This document shows, one piece after another, positions 1 through 10,689 of a stretch of DNA of 64,000 nt; position 1 is the stretch's first letter, and each line of letters opens with the position of its first letter. The stretch is from NCBI GenBank assembly GCA_025642065.1, contig JAODUP010000313.1, forward strand, positions 493,503-557,502, given 5' to 3'. Source of the stretch: Paralvinella palmiformis. Lineage: Eukaryota > Annelida > Polychaeta > Terebellida > Alvinellidae. Both the position numbers and the translations under genes were made by a program. Under the pieces are notes generated by a model. The model did not search any database, was not told where the DNA came from, and saw only the letters and a list, made by a program, of their open reading frames with translations.

Positions 1-1130
1 CTTCAATAGTTTGGATTGTGCCTTCTTTATGGAGTCCATGTATTTATGAGGCACATTTATGGACCATAAACCATAGGTTAGTACAGGGCGTATTGTGAGC
101 TTCCAAATATATCTCACAGTGTCTGGGTGTGTGCCACCAGAACACAATCCAGTCCCTTGTAGGCAATATCATTATTTTGTACATACAGCAACTCAGCTGT
201 CAATATGAGCTTTAGTTGACCTTTTAAGTATAACTCCCAAGTAAATATGGCTATCAATCTCCGTGAGATAAGTTTTGTTTAATTTCCAATTAGGGCAAGG
301 CTGAAGTGTACGAGTACCGAACGTTACACATGTAGTCTTTAACGGGTTAAACCTCTCGGCCCACTTGATTCAATATATGATGCGATTTAATTTTATTACA
401 GTTTGAAGTCTACTAGCAGTAAGACTCGTTAAGAGGGTGTCGTCTCCATAACAAAACACACTGAAAGTGAACCCTTTAATGGTAATTTGATAAAATGTCA
501 ATCAGGTGATGGCATACAATATTAAAAAGAATAAGAGATGATAATTCTCCTTTTGTAACTCTGATGCTTCCACTAATATACTTTCCCTATTTTATTTGTA
601 CGGTAAGTTCACAATATCAAGACACTAGTATACGTCAGCATTGCGTGATAATGATGTCGAGTGCTTTCTGGATTAATACAGAGTGTGTAATAGAGTTAAA
701 CGCTCTACGCTCGGTATCTAACGAGTATGAAGGCACGGATGATCCTCTCTTCAAATAATAATTATTGACATCATGTGTGAGTGGAACAGCAAATTGTAAA
801 TCATAATATGTATGATCACAGGATTCCTCCAATATCTATATTTCTAACTATTTAGAGAATGTTGACGATGTTGTCACTAGTAGATCATTTGTAGGGATTT
901 CAGGATCAATGTTTGAGTTTTTTAATAATGTCATTATTAATCCTCTCTCGGAAATGTCCGGAACGATGACAAATGTAATACAAATGCATAACAGTACACA
1001 TATATGGGTTCTTAGTTTAGATCCTTTAGCAAATTTAATATATTATGATAACACATCATCCACTCCTGGTGTACATCCTAAACGTAATAATGTTCAATAA
1101 TCGGGCTTGGCTCAAACATTATTTCATTTT
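1..1130 (-). pseudogene. LINE reverse transcriptase relic (non-LTR)
   Basis: Read on the minus strand, broken frames spell the ordered blocks of a non-LTR reverse transcriptase. An APG-type block reads CTPGVDDV near 1050-1075 and is followed by a VPD..ERGLIMTLLK stretch. An LDTERRAFNS block (normally LDxxxAFD) lies near 690-730, and VTKGELSSLILFNIV (normally VRQGxxLSPxLFN) near 510-560. The catalytic YGDD is at 439-450, followed by KTTCVTFG near 310-340, YLGV near 240, and IRPVLTYGLWS near 50-95. Stops and frameshifts separate the blocks, so no protein is made. The window edge cuts the C-terminus. The endonuclease half of the same element lies at 1713-2215. Family assignment to non-LTR RT is firm; the clade is not. 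Confidence 0.85.
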
Positions 1131-1712
1131 AACACATTTTACATTTTAATATGTCTGACATACTACATTGTGTGCCTCTGTCAGATTCGTATTACTCTGT
1201 ATCTGGTCCGAACAGAATTTACCATTAAAGTAATCCACTAATATTTCCATTTTAATATCACCAGGTGTATTATTATCGCTATTCCTGATGGTTCATATTT
1301 TGTCCTCAAAACATTTCAAATTACGTCGTGTTATGTACAATCCATCCAATATAAGGGACTGAGTACGAATAGCTGTGTTAACAGCGACTTGAAAAGAATT
1401 CATATATGATTTGTTTGCTAATTTATAGCATTGATATATTTGTCCCTCTCTGGGACGGCTGCAGGGTTGTCAGATTTCGAACCCCAAAACACAGTTTTGG
1501 TTCCACCAATGATATCGGCGGTGTTTGTAGTATATATTTTGACCTATCGTACATTATGTTGGTGATGCTCATGAACATAGAGTTCACAGGATTGATGGCG
1601 TGCACATTGTCATATATTGATTCGATGTCTGGTAAGATCAGACTGATGGTTTACGAACGTCTACCAGCTCCAGATATCCTTGTGGCACACCTGGATACCC
1701 GAGAACTTCACT
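1131..1712 (-). pseudogene. LINE inter-domain region between endonuclease and RT
   Basis: This minus-strand stretch joins the endonuclease relic above it to the RT relic below it. Broken frames contain an FWGSKSDNPAAVPEG-like segment near 1440-1500 and an ILVDYFNGKF segment near 1210-1245, which resemble the W-rich and yF...F segments that sit between the two domains in LINE ORF2 proteins. The plus-strand reading frame across 1406-1750 has no recognisable content and is best read as a shadow. Confidence 0.6.
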
Positions 1713-2215
1713 TCAGAAGTCTGTATAGTTATTACCAACATATGGCATAGTTACCGTAAATATAGTTTTAAGTGGAAAGTGATCGTTTGTGTTCTCGTCC
1801 ATATTGACAACAATATAACAACTGCCTATTTGATCCACGATAAAATGTGACACAAAAACATGGTCAATGTACGACTGTAGCGAACCATTCCAATATGTGT
1901 GCCTCACAAGTTGTTCGTGAATAACATTGGTAACGCTAAAATCATTATCACTACGAAAGTCATATAAACACGTCCGAGCCTCTGCGTGTTGGGGATTGGA
2001 ACATTCATATATCCCCCTATCACCATTGTTGATGTCTAATTTAAGCCAATCACACCTGTGAGAATAGCCAAAGTTTCACTGTAGGCATCTATTTGTTGAG
2101 TATCTCCATTAAAACGAGGCAGATATACTCCCAACATGGTAATAAAGACCGTATCCTGTATTAAGAGTGACATGCCTTATAAACAAAAACTCACTCTTCG
2201 TTGTGGTCGACCATG
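1713..2215 (-). pseudogene. LINE APE-type endonuclease relic, C-terminal half
   Basis: On the minus strand the segment near 2110-2160 reads ITMLGVYLPRFNGDTQQID, matching the GVYLP block of apurinic-like LINE endonucleases. After one stop and a frame change the reading continues to SYIDHVFVS near 1850-1880 and NTNDHFPL near 1785-1810. These match the SxIDHVFVS and SDHxPL blocks that close the endonuclease domain, with the catalytic His retained and the Ser of SDH replaced by Asn. The domain continues in the correct order into the RT relic below it, so this is one element about 2.2 kb long, truncated at its 5' end near 2215. Confidence 0.75.
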
Positions 2216-2439
2216 ATGTAGTATAAGAAAATTTATCACAAAAGAACAGTTAAAAAGTTAAACAATTTAACTCCAATTATAAAGTAACATTAACTCTAAA
2301 ACAGAATGTTATGATACGTTGTTTGAGCAATGTTAAACTTGAGATATTTTCTAAATATTAGTTATAACGTGGAAAACGTACAATCCCCACATACAGAAAA
2401 TATAATTTCTTAACCATAGATCATTTAATTGTCCATATT

Positions 2440-2440
<1 letters not shown>

Positions 2441-2471
<31 letters not shown>

Positions 2472-2490
2472 CGCGCGCGCACGCGTGCAC
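2441..2490. repeat. (AT)n followed by (CG)-rich alternating tract
   Basis: About 15 AT units run directly into 20 bases of alternating CG/CA/GT. The whole 50 bases is an unbroken purine-pyrimidine alternation. Confidence 0.95.
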
Positions 2491-2781
2491 GGGTAAAACA
2501 TACACCAACATATAACTCAAAATAATAAAGGCATCAAGATGTTTTTTATTAATTATTTTCTATAATTTAGTCAAAATTACTTTATTTTTGACGAGGAGTA
2601 TACCTGCCACATACTTACTATGAGTTGAAACTCATTCAAGATGGCTTCACCCAAGAAAGTGATCGTTCAGAGACTTAGTGTGTCCAAAAGTTCAGTTAGA
2701 CGGATGTATACGTGATATTAAGGAACGACTGTGTATGGAAGATGACCAGGGTAAGGCCATCAAAGATGTATTGTATAATAA

Positions 2782-2815
<34 letters not shown>

Positions 2816-3120
2816 ATGTGTGTGTGTGTGTTTGTTTGTGTGTGTGTGTGTGTTATTCTGGAATTATTAATTATCTGCATGGATATCAGAAGCTAATACA
2901 TACATTTAACTTGTATCAATTAATTTTATTGATTTACTATGTAAACTTAATACATATTCAATAAACTATCCTTTTACCCAATGTAATTAAATTAGACAGA
3001 CTAATTCATAAAGAAGTTCTAAATTCTTATATCATAAGAATAAAGTAATACACCATTTAATTGTCTTTGATTAAATACAATCACCAGACTACAGACTATA
3101 GGAGTTTAAAAAGTGTAGAT
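2491..3120. other. AT-rich spacer with (TA)n(TG)n microsatellite
   Basis: A (TA)n tract at 2781-2804 passes into degenerate (TG)n to 2853. A short start at 2641 reads MASPKKVIVQRLS before stops. The rest is AT-rich with no recognisable content. Confidence 0.7.
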
Positions 3121-3127
3121 ATATTCC

Positions 3128-3310
3128 GCCTCTTTGGCCACATGGATAGAGTGCGAGACTATTTACCTATGGCTATGGTCATTCTGTGCAGGAGGTCGCA
3201 GGTTCGCGCCTTGGCCGTGGCACTATAGTAGGAGGAATTTTTCATCCAATCAGACAACTGGCAAGATTTTCTCCAACGAACATGCCATTTATTCTAAATT
3301 CTAAATTTAT
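3128..3310 (+). mobile_element. tRNA-derived SINE
   Basis: An A-box-like sequence TGGCCACATGGATAGAG at 3135-3151 and a B-box-like GGTTCGCGCC at 3201-3210 have the spacing of an internal RNA polymerase III promoter. The body at 3246-3292 (CAATCAGACAACTGGCAAG...) recurs at 57280-57326 with few differences. That makes this a dispersed SINE, not a functional tRNA, and the head does not fold into a convincing tRNA cloverleaf by eye. Confidence 0.6.
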
Positions 3311-4058
3311 TTAGAATAAATCTCCGTGGGGAAGCTATAAATTATAGACCATTTGCGTCTCCCTCATTTGAGGTTGCCAGCCAAGTTAAAAACTGACATT
3401 TCGGCTATTCGGTAAATATCCCTGATACATAAAAGTGGGATGTGATTTTGTACAAAGTTTGATATCATAATATAAAAAGATGTACATCATTAATTAAGTA
3501 AGATGTGATAATATCTATATCAACAGTCAAATATAATATACGATTAGCTTAATTAAACTTGCCAACATCCATATATACAGTCTCTGTAAAATTGTGTCAA
3601 TAAAAGCATTACCCTAATTTGTTAAAATGTTTACTGGTGAAGGAATTAAAAGGTTGATGAGATATTTCTATGACATGAATAGTTAATTCCATATATAGTT
3701 ACACAAGGCAGGATATTAGTTATATAGCGCGAAACAATACTTACCGGGATTGTTACCAGAATACCTGATTTATTTTATCAAAAATAGTTCATAAAGCAGC
3801 CACCAGGTGGAGGTACTATAGACTATGGATTCCCAGTAAGAGGAGCCACAGTTATGTTCATGTTATCATACAAGGTTTATGGTTAGGTGTTTTTTCTATA
3901 GTAGATGTTCTCTGGATGACGCTTTTTATCCAAGTCAATTTATCAGTTACGGTATTCTTGATCATACCAGTGATACAGTGAAGTTATCTGTACTGTGAAT
4001 GATAGTTCTTAAATATTATAAACCGGAAATATACTAGTGACCATGTGATGGATCAAAG
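3311..4058. other. AT-rich spacer, nothing recognised
   Basis: No open frame of note, no strong repeat and no promoter element seen on either strand. Confidence 0.5.
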
Positions 4059-4271
4059 ATGGCTTCTTCAGGTTAAAGTCAGACATTTTTCTCTCTACAA
4101 AAATCGGGAGTAGAGTTTACATTGACATATCAAGCTATAAATGCTCTGAATGTTCCTAAATTATACAAGAGAATTAGCCCCTTAACTGCTGAACTGATAA
4201 AGGATGACTTAATTAATATTACGCCAATCCTTCTACTAAATGATAAGTTGTCATATTATAATCTGTGGTAG
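4059..4271 (+). pseudogene. 71-codon frame with one internal stop, unknown
   Basis: An ATG (MASSG) is followed by one in-frame TAA at codon 6 and then about 64 uninterrupted codons. These include FTLTYQAINALNVPKLYKR, PLTAELIKDDLINITPILL and a closing YYNLW before a TAG. The composition looks protein-like and is not low complexity, which is unusual in this AT-rich setting. I do not recognise it. It could be a transposon scrap or chance; the evidence for a real gene is weak. Confidence 0.25.
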
Positions 4272-4364
4272 ACCTCTATCTAGAGAGAGAACGAAACCAC
4301 AAAGATAGACCTTGATGAAGGTCAATTGGCACAGAGTAAGATGGAAACGGAAACCAGGTCAATT

Positions 4365-4640
4365 GACACGGTGTTAAGGTGACCCTAGTAGGCACCAGAC
4401 GTTGGATCAACAATGTCCTTTGACGTTGGATCAATGTTATGAAAATGGTAGGATTTGAAAATTGGATCAACGTAATATTTCCAACATTGGGTCAACGTTA
4501 GGATTTCAGTGTTGGATCAATGTAATATTTACAACATTGAGTCAATGTTAGGATTTCAACGTTGGACCAATGTTATGAAATTGTTTGGATTTGAAAAAAT
4601 TGGATCAACGTAATATTTGCAATATTGGATAACAGTATTT
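4365..4640 (+). repeat. GTTGGATCAACGT-type minisatellite element
   Basis: About eight diverged copies of a unit built on TTGGATCAACGT, spaced by AATATTTCCAACA or TTAGGATTTCA segments. The same motif family occurs in reverse orientation at 6565-6720, so this is a dispersed element containing a minisatellite. Confidence 0.75.
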
Positions 4641-4822
4641 TTCATTATGGTTGATGTAAACATATTTATTCAATTGACAATAAGCAAAATGCTTATACAA
4701 TATCTTTCTCATTTATACACACAAGAAACACAATAATATATATACAACAAATATAATTGATATTGTTACTATACCAGCATCATGGTTGATTGGAATATAA
4801 GGGACTGGTGCAGTAAGGTTTC

Positions 4823-4937
<115 letters not shown>

Positions 4938-5397
4938 ATTACAACCGCCACAAATAATTTTGGAAGAAATTTCATTATGGTTAAATCAGCTGCACAATAT
5001 GACGCACCCATGATAATTAAAAACAACTGCAATAAGACTTGTTCAAAATACAAAATGAATTGAAAATTCATCTAGAACATGACAACATACAAATATACAA
5101 ATTCTATTTTGTACAATACATCATACAGTAGTCTAATTCACAATCAAATTATATGCTAACACAATAGCACTCAGTAGTTTCATGGATGGCCAATCAAATT
5201 CGAATAATCTGTTCATCACATTTTACATTATTTTGGTCAAATTATTATTAACATAGCTAAATTTATAAAAGACATATTCCTCAAAATAACAAAAGTTCAT
5301 AATATGTTAATAGCTGCAAACGTATGAACCAAAAATTATAATAACACGAACTAAGAGTTCAAAATAAAATATAATTGCTAAATTACCCTGAACTGAC
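4938..5397. other. AT-rich spacer
   Basis: No recognisable coding, RNA or repeat signal. Confidence 0.5.
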
Positions 5398-5838
5398 ATG
5401 CATACAAAAGATGCAAATCTTTTTGTAAATATTACTTCCCAAGAGTCAGTACTTCAGCTTGATGCTTTCTCCATCTTTTCAAGTAGGCCATGCAGTAATA
5501 TTCTGTTTGGACCTAGGAATACATGTACCAATATGAACATTTATAACTTTCTGTATATGTATCAATGGGTGGGGAGGTATGCATACTGTAAACCATTACC
5601 TATTTTCTGCCTTTTATTTGGCTACTTTCACATAGGAGACCAACAGCAAAATATTAATGGGAGCGATTTTCTTTTGGTTTATGCTGAAAATAGCGAGAAC
5701 CTTGTAAAACTATGTTTCCTTGATCATCATGGAAGGTTCGCTAAAATAAATTGTTGCAAATATGCAATGAAGGGACCAGGGGAAGTTTTCCGAGTCAGCG
5801 ACATGATATTAATTTTGAAACAAAATAATAAGTTTTAA
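5398..5838 (+). CDS. 146-codon open frame of unknown nature
   Basis: This is an uninterrupted ATG-to-TAA frame of 146 codons without low-complexity content, one of the longest non-repetitive frames in the window. It contains several Cys residues, a short hydrophobic stretch (KPLPIFCLLFGYF, about residues 63-75) and a C-terminal half reading QQQNINGSDFLLVYAENSE, then VKLCFLDHHGRFAKINCC. No domain is recognised. No clear splice sites, promoter or polyadenylation context was identified. The 16-base string TGAAAATAGCGAGAAC inside it (near 5686) recurs downstream near 6125, hinting that the region is repeat-derived. It may be a transposon fragment or a chance frame. Confidence 0.2.
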   Translation: MHTKDANLFVNITSQESVLQLDAFSIFSSRPCSNILFGPRNTCTNMNIYNFLYMYQWVGRYAYCKPLPIFCLLFGYFHIGDQQQNINGSDFLLVYAENSENLVKLCFLDHHGRFAKINCCKYAMKGPGEVFRVSDMILILKQNNKF

Positions 5839-6320
5839 AGCCATGCAGCTTAATTTTACCTCGATAATGTCAAAGGTCATGGTGCCAAATGAAAGGCTTT
5901 AATTAACTTCTGATAAGTCATCTACAATTAGTAATAATGTTTTGGCTCATAATATTCATATGAACCATTTCCGAGATATAAATTTTTTTTATTTACAGAC
6001 ACTCCCCCACTGTCCCCCAAACAAAATGTTCTTCTGAGAAAGGAAAATGAGTGCAAATCGGGGGTATTGAACTTTTCAGAAGTTTACAGATTTGATCCTT
6101 TTCATGAACCCCCCCCCAGAGAATGAAAATAGCGAGAACGTTATATAATAAAAAAAACATAATCATGAAAGATAAACTAATGTGAAAATAAGGTATATCT
6201 GAAATTCATATTACTAAATACACAAGTTTGGTACAACTTATTTACATACTTACCAGAAAAAAGATGCGTCAAGTGTCCTAGAATTTCTATTGTTTCGAAA
6301 AAAATGACCGCGCTACGTTC
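5839..6320. other. AT-rich spacer with C-rich patches
   Basis: Contains short C-runs (6004-6016 and 6109-6117) and a second copy of TGAAAATAGCGAGAAC. No gene seen. Confidence 0.5.
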
Positions 6321-6324
6321 AAAT

Positions 6325-6366
6325 CACTGACCTATATATATATATATATATATATATAGGTCAGTG
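6325..6366. repeat. 42-bp perfect palindrome centred on (TA)n
   Basis: CACTGACC on the left and GGTCAGTG on the right flank a (TA)n core, giving a perfect inverted repeat able to form a cruciform. Confidence 0.95.
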
Positions 6367-6564
6367 GTTCAAGTGAGCCAAGGATGGTGTGACGTCAGAA
6401 TCCGGGGATTGTTTGTGGGATAGATATAGCCAGGCCGCTAGATAGCTGTAGCCAGAGTTGTGGCTTGGTTTTGAAGTATATCAATTAGGTGCGAAGTTCC
6501 ACCAGATAGCCCCATAACAGATATACACACAATAACGGCTTCTTCAAATGATAATCTTAAAATA

Positions 6565-6725
6565 GTAAATTATATATGATGGAAAATACAACATTGATCC
6601 AACATCGCAATACCAATCTAAATCCAACACGATATAATCCAGCCCAGCGCGTTGTGCGACGTCGCGATCTAAAATCGACCTATTCCCAACGTTGATCCAA
6701 CATCGGGTACCTGCTGGAACAATAT
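6565..6725 (-). repeat. Second copy of the TTGGATCAACGT element, inverted
   Basis: On the minus strand this reads CCCGATGTTGGATCAACG and later GATGTTGGATCAATGTTG, the motif family of 4365-4640. The copies are in opposite orientation and about 2 kb apart. Confidence 0.7.
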
Positions 6726-7460
6726 CTCAAACTAAGTTAATTATCGGTGAGTACATAACAAATAACGATAAGTTACCAGTTTAATGAATACTCAATCTGA
6801 CAGAGCCAGCCCTAAGATAAATGATCACAGAACGAGTATAAGGAATAACAGTTGAATCAGGTCATTTGAACTTCAGGGCTGTTTATATCTGAGTCTAATG
6901 TTACTAGATACAGAAAAGCGAAATTTAGAGACGCACGGCTCTACACTAATATTGTCTCCCATGAAAATAATAGGTCAGACCTGAGTTCCACAGAACTAAA
7001 CTTCAAAGAATTGAAGATGACGCAATCAAATTAATTAACCCAGATTATTGAAGGAAGTCAGAAGATTTTGAGGTCTATGATGATGGAGGATAAAGCAAAA
7101 TTATTTGAAATAATGGAATATGTTTTGAAACTCCAGAAAATCTCCATATTTGCCTTATCACTTGACTGGGAATCTTTACTAGAAGAAAAATAATCTAAAC
7201 AACCTCAAAAGTATAACATTATGAATGTTTTTATGATAAATACCAAAATATTAAATAATCGCGTAGATGAAAACAATTTATTATAAATACATATTTGTTC
7301 TCTATATTAAGGCATTAACATACGAAAATAGGGCGTTTCTAACATACTTCTTTTTGAGAATGAACTCAATACATTGGTTTTGTGTCATGAGAATCGTAGA
7401 CAAAATTTGATATGTGTGTGAGCGTATGTGTCTGGCTGGGTGTGCATATATGTGTATCTG
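6726..7460. other. AT-rich spacer
   Basis: No feature recognised. Confidence 0.5.
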
Positions 7461-7463
7461 TGT

Positions 7464-7497
<34 letters not shown>

Positions 7498-7502
7498 GGT
7501 GT

Positions 7503-7541
<39 letters not shown>
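7461..7541. repeat. Compound (TA)n(TG)n(GA)n microsatellite
   Basis: Three dinucleotide tracts adjoin: TA near 7464-7486, TG-rich to 7506, then (GA)n to 7541. Confidence 0.95.
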
Positions 7542-7546
<5 letters not shown>

Positions 7547-7859
7547 GGAGCCTATTAGATTGATTCATTTAGAAATGCTAGAAATAAAAGGACAGGAAGT
7601 TATAGAGACACATTTTGTACGTAAGCTTCTTTAGAAGTATTAATCTTATTATTTTATATCTTCTAGTTTTCAGAAGTATATAAGACATAAATAACCAGGT
7701 GTCTTTGATCATGTTGTTAACTAAATAATGTTCTATTATGATATATAGCCAGCAGTTTAGTTGTATCTATGTATTACTTGAACTATTTTTTATTGATATA
7801 TATGTGGCTTCTATTGTTTAATATATTTGAATGATTATCAGAAAATATAATCTATTATT

Positions 7860-8098
7860 ATGTGAGAGTTGTTATTATGATGTTAGAGTTGTTATTATCA
7901 TGTGGTAGTTGTTATTATCATGTCAGAGTTGTTATTATAATGTCAGAGTTGTTATTATCACGCGAGAGTTGTTACTATCACGTTAGAGTTGTTATTATCA
8001 CGTGAGGGTTGTTATTAGTATGTCAGAGTTGTTATTATCATGACAGAGTTGTTATTATCATGACAGGGTTGTCATTATTATGTCAGAGCTGTTATTTT
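7860..8098 (+). repeat. 20-bp minisatellite, about 12 units
   Basis: Tandem units of about 20 bp follow the consensus AGAGTTGTTATTATCATGTC. Variation is concentrated in the last six bases (ATGTCA, ACGTTA, ATGACA, ACGCGA). Local reading frames are repeat artefacts. Confidence 0.9.
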
Positions 8099-9539
8099 TG
8101 TTGTTGGGATAAATTGAAAATACAAACTGAATCATATTTATTTCGTTTTGTGTATTATTATTGTTGTTATTATCAGTCTAGTTATAGTATCACGAAAAGG
8201 AGTTCTCGGTTATATTTTCATGATAGAACTACTAAATGACAATAACCTGGAACTCACGAAATTAAGGGAAATGTCAAAAGAAAGTAGAATCAAAATTTAT
8301 TGTTTACACTTTTTTTTTACTAACATCCCCATATTGAGGATAAAATAAATAACTTCTAAAATCAAATTCAGTTGATAACAATTTTAAATTATGCTTTGGC
8401 ATTATACAATTCACAACAATTACTTTCGAATTTCTTTTAATCCCGTCATATTTAATAAATGAAAATTATGTCTTTTGCGAAGAGTTTGGATTTTAATGTA
8501 GTAATAACTAACTTAAATAAAGTAAAGACTAATTTAAGATAGTTTTTAACTAACTAGGATTTTTTGTTTTATTTAAAATGCACAAACTAGTACAGAAAAT
8601 AATTACATTTCTTTAATTATAGATACAAATTATAGTTAAAACATTAAGCCCAAACGTATTATTCATAGAATCTATGCAACTTAAAGAATGAAAAAAACAC
8701 ATCTACATAAATATTGTATCTTAGCACGCACGCTCGCACACATACAAGGGAATGCGCGTGCACACACACACATACACACACACACGCTCGTACATAACAA
8801 TTTGAATAGCCACATATATATAATTATATCAGTTAAATACAATGTTAGTTTTTCGTGCCAGAAAACAACTTGTTATCGTCGAGCCTTCAACTCTGTGACC
8901 TCTGTAACATATATTTATGGTCATCGAAATTGGTTTCTGACGTTTGTAATAGAATCATATATAAAGAAATCTGTGTCCAGTCTCCTTCTCTATATTAAAT
9001 GATTCGTTTTTAGTTTTCTTTGAAAGCCTCTATGTGATAATTTATTTGTGTTGTGATGGTTCGTGTTGTAGTTATGGATTAACAGCCAAACATGGAAATA
9101 AATAACAAGTTTATTGTTAACGAAGGTCTTTATATTGGAGGTTTGAAAAGTGGAGATAAGGCTAATCCGTGATTAGATCAATACATTATGAAAATAATGT
9201 ACAATGAGCATTATGCTCCAGTTCAGGTCTTCGAAATGGGCTCATATATTATCAGAAAGGGCCAAATATAATATATTTCTAATGATAACTTACTGTTCAG
9301 CCTACATATAATACCATTTAGTACTTCATTTATCAATGACACGGATTGTTTCCATTGTTTGAATAAGACTAAGCCTAGTCTTTATTAAGTTTCTTAATAT
9401 TCATACAGATATTGACTGCTACTCGATGTTTAGTTTAATTCAGAATTATGTTGTGTTCCGAAGTTAATCAAGACTCTCATTAAGTGTCACCAAATGATGA
9501 CCAAAGATTCCTAAAAGCTTGCATATCCGGAGAGATAAC
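8099..9539. other. AT-rich spacer with a CA/CG-alternating patch
   Basis: A (CA)n tract with GCGCGTGCAC alternation lies at 8727-8790. The rest has no recognisable gene or repeat. Confidence 0.5.
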
Positions 9540-9690
9540 GGGTTAGTTTTTTTTTCCCCCCAAAAAATTTTTAAATAAATTTCTTCCAAAAAAATTCCCC
9601 CCAAAAAATTTGATAAATTTTTTTTTTTTTCAAAAAAAACCCTTTGGGTAATTTTTGGCCCCTTTGTTTTTCCTTCCCCCCCCAGCTCTA
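9540..9690. other. Homopolymer-rich low-quality-looking stretch
   Basis: Successive runs of T, C and A of 6-13 bases (T9-C6-A6, C6-A6, T12, C8) unlike the surrounding sequence. Looks like consensus error or gap filling; see findings. Confidence 0.6.
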
Positions 9691-10420
9691 CTTACTACAT
9701 GTATTGTATCACTTACATCAGCTCCACCTCCTACATCAGCTCTGATACTTATATCACCTCAACCATCTTCATCAGCTCTACTACCTTCATCAGTTCCAAA
9801 AACTACACCAGTTCCACCATGGACACATCCTCCACCACCTAGATTAGATTCACCACCTACATCAGCTCCACTACCTACTTCAGCTCCACTACATCCATGA
9901 GCTCCACTACCTACATCAGCTCCACTACCTACATCAGCTCCATCATCGTTACCAACTTTCTATAGCACATGGGTTCAAACCCGGACTGGTCTATGTCAGA
10001 AGGGTGTTTCATCTTTCACTTCGCCTCATTACCTTAGTAGGTCGCTCGACCCAGTTAGCCTACCTTCTGGCCCTAAAACAGCACCATGTAATTTTTTGCC
10101 TTCACCAGCTTCATTAACTACATCAATTCCACCATCAACATTTTCTCCACCACCAAGATCAGCTACACCAGATAGATCAATTCCACCTTCATGTGCTCCA
10201 CTATCGACATCGACTCCACCTCGTACATCAACTCCACTACCTTCGTCAGCTCCAAAACTACATCAACTTCACGTCTTACATTATTTCCACCACTTACGTC
10301 AGCTCCATCACCTACATCAGCTATCCCACCTAAATCAGTTGCAGCTACTGCATCAGCTTCGCCACCTACGTCAGATCCGCCACCTATGTCAGATCTGCCA
10401 CCTACGTCAGATCCGGTGTG
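9691..10420 (+). repeat. Minisatellite built on CCACCTACATCAGCT units, split by a SINE
   Basis: Degenerate 15-base units (CCACCTACATCAGCT and variants) fill 9691-9950 and 10095-10420. In one frame they translate to Pro-Pro-Thr-Ser-Ala repeats; single-base drift moves the open frame between registers. Because the unit is a multiple of three, open frames of 80-170 codons arise without selection. No signal peptide, start context or conserved flanking domain supports a real mucin-like protein, though the composition would suit one. The array is interrupted by a SINE fragment at 9960-10085. Confidence 0.75.
9960..10085 (+). mobile_element. SINE fragment (same family as 26150-26345)
   Basis: Begins with a B-box-like GGGTTCAAACCCG near 9968, then a body AGGGTGTTTCATCTTTCAC and GTTAGCCTACC. 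The same blocks occur in the same order at 26212-26330. It sits inside the minisatellite and so inserted after the array formed. Confidence 0.75.
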
Positions 10421-10480
10421 CGTACAGGTGTATGTGTGTGCGTATGTATGCAATTGTGTGTCCGTGTATATATATATTTT

Positions 10481-10558
<78 letters not shown>

Positions 10559-10606
10559 CTGTGTGTATGTGTACATGTGCTTGTATGTGTGTTTATAGGT
10601 GTGTAT
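10421..10606. repeat. Compound (TG)n(TA)n(TG)n microsatellite
   Basis: A TG-rich tract, then about 20 TA units at 10483-10525, then (TG)n to 10556 and degenerate TG beyond. Confidence 0.97.
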
Positions 10607-10689
10607 GAGGTATGTTTAGAGGTGTGTTTTTTAATTTTACTATGGTCTATATATCTGGATGCCATATCACAAGACATCACGTCATCAAT

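Noticed and set aside
1406..1750. 114-codon plus-strand frame
   Set aside because: Antisense to the LINE endonuclease-RT linker.
3135..3210. Functional tRNA gene
   Set aside because: The boxes fit an RNA polymerase III promoter but no cloverleaf with paired acceptor stem is visible, and the body recurs elsewhere as a SINE.
7860..8098. CRISPR array
   Set aside because: The 20-bp units are contiguous without unique spacers, and the DNA is animal.
10096..10680. Frames up to 170 codons mixing the minisatellite and (TA)n/(TG)n
   Set aside because: They arise from simple sequence; registers overlap on both strands and none has a credible start or conserved domain.
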